NCBI RefSeq assembly: GCF_024160105.1
Contig: NZ_JAMFTQ010000018.1
Location: 1-43,232, forward strand
Length of the DNA: 43,232 bases
Source: Corynebacterium stercoris
GTDB taxonomy: Bacteria > Actinomycetota > Actinomycetes > Mycobacteriales > Mycobacteriaceae
Direction of reading: 5' to 3'
Part shown: positions 43,200-43,232 of the stretch, one piece after another
Layout of the letters: each line of letters opens with the position of its first letter
Position numbering within the stretch: position 1 is the first letter of the stretch
Notes under the pieces: generated by a model
The model's input: only the letters and a program-made list of their open reading frames with translations
Told to the model about the DNA's origin: nothing
The model's database searches: none
Program-made: the position numbers and the translations under genes

Positions 43200-43232
43200 T
43201 TAGGTTGTCAGTCGCATGTTGTCTCCTTCGAG
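43200..43232 (-). CDS. C-terminal end of an unknown gene running off the right edge
   Basis: On the minus strand the last 33 bases read LEGDNMRLTT followed by TAA. Alternatively AAGGAG stands 5 bases before the ATG, opening a frame of only five codons. A gene end, perhaps a transposase beside the repeats at 43151-43189, is the simpler reading, but too little is visible to name it. Confidence 0.25.
   Translation of the reverse strand, partial: LEGDNMRLTT

Overview
The window looks like a chromosomal segment of a high-GC Actinobacterium, most likely a Corynebacterium. Three things point there: the gene order infC-rpmI-rplT / trmH / pheS-pheT-argC-J-B-D-F-R-G-H / tyrS / rRNA operon, the strong G/C preference at third codon positions, and several TANANT -10 boxes placed 6 to 8 bases before a start codon, as in the leaderless transcripts common in this genus. 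No species is claimed.

Layout. 1-484: leader and two tandem promoters of an rRNA operon whose 16S gene lies just beyond the left edge (minus strand). 485-5442: tyrS, a small Trm112-like protein and a three-gene cell-surface cluster (two solute-binding-like proteins, one fused to a von Willebrand A domain, plus a small membrane protein). 5482-14057: the complete arginine pathway argC-J-B-D-F-R-G-H, tightly packed with several stop/start overlaps and its repressor argR inside. 14093-17711: pheST. 17733-21432: an accessory patch broken into the conserved block. It holds a methyltransferase preceded by a DtxR-like iron box, the 3' third of a second, diverged trmH gene, a VapBC toxin-antitoxin pair, the intact trmH and a second VapBC pair facing the other way. 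21459-22821: infC-rpmI-rplT with an attenuator-like hairpin and a probable ATC start for infC. 22996-33165: uvrA, a divergent metallo-hydrolase, a DoxX-like protein with an unusual lysine-rich tail, a HelD-type RNA polymerase motor ATPase, two universal stress proteins and uvrB. 33236-37746: a bile-acid/sodium-symporter-family membrane protein, a DUF4259 protein, coaE, rpsA and a methyltransferase. 37747-38319: a gene-free, repeat-rich stretch. 38320-41709: polA and a hemolysin III/TrhA-type membrane protein. 41757-43232: a less GC-rich accessory tail with an orphan ORF, a LysE/RhtB exporter, a bacteriocin-like small peptide frame without a clear start, and repeated palindromes next to the end of another coding frame.

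Functionally most of the window is housekeeping: translation (tyrS, pheST, infC, rpmI, rplT, rpsA, trmH), arginine synthesis from N-acetylglutamate to argininosuccinate cleavage, nucleotide excision repair (uvrA, uvrB) and gap filling (polA), and coenzyme A synthesis. The most unusual places are the trmH neighbourhood, where a duplicated gene end marks an insertion or recombination event next to toxin-antitoxin genes; the surface VWA/solute-binding trio; and the right-hand tail with the bacteriocin-like frame.
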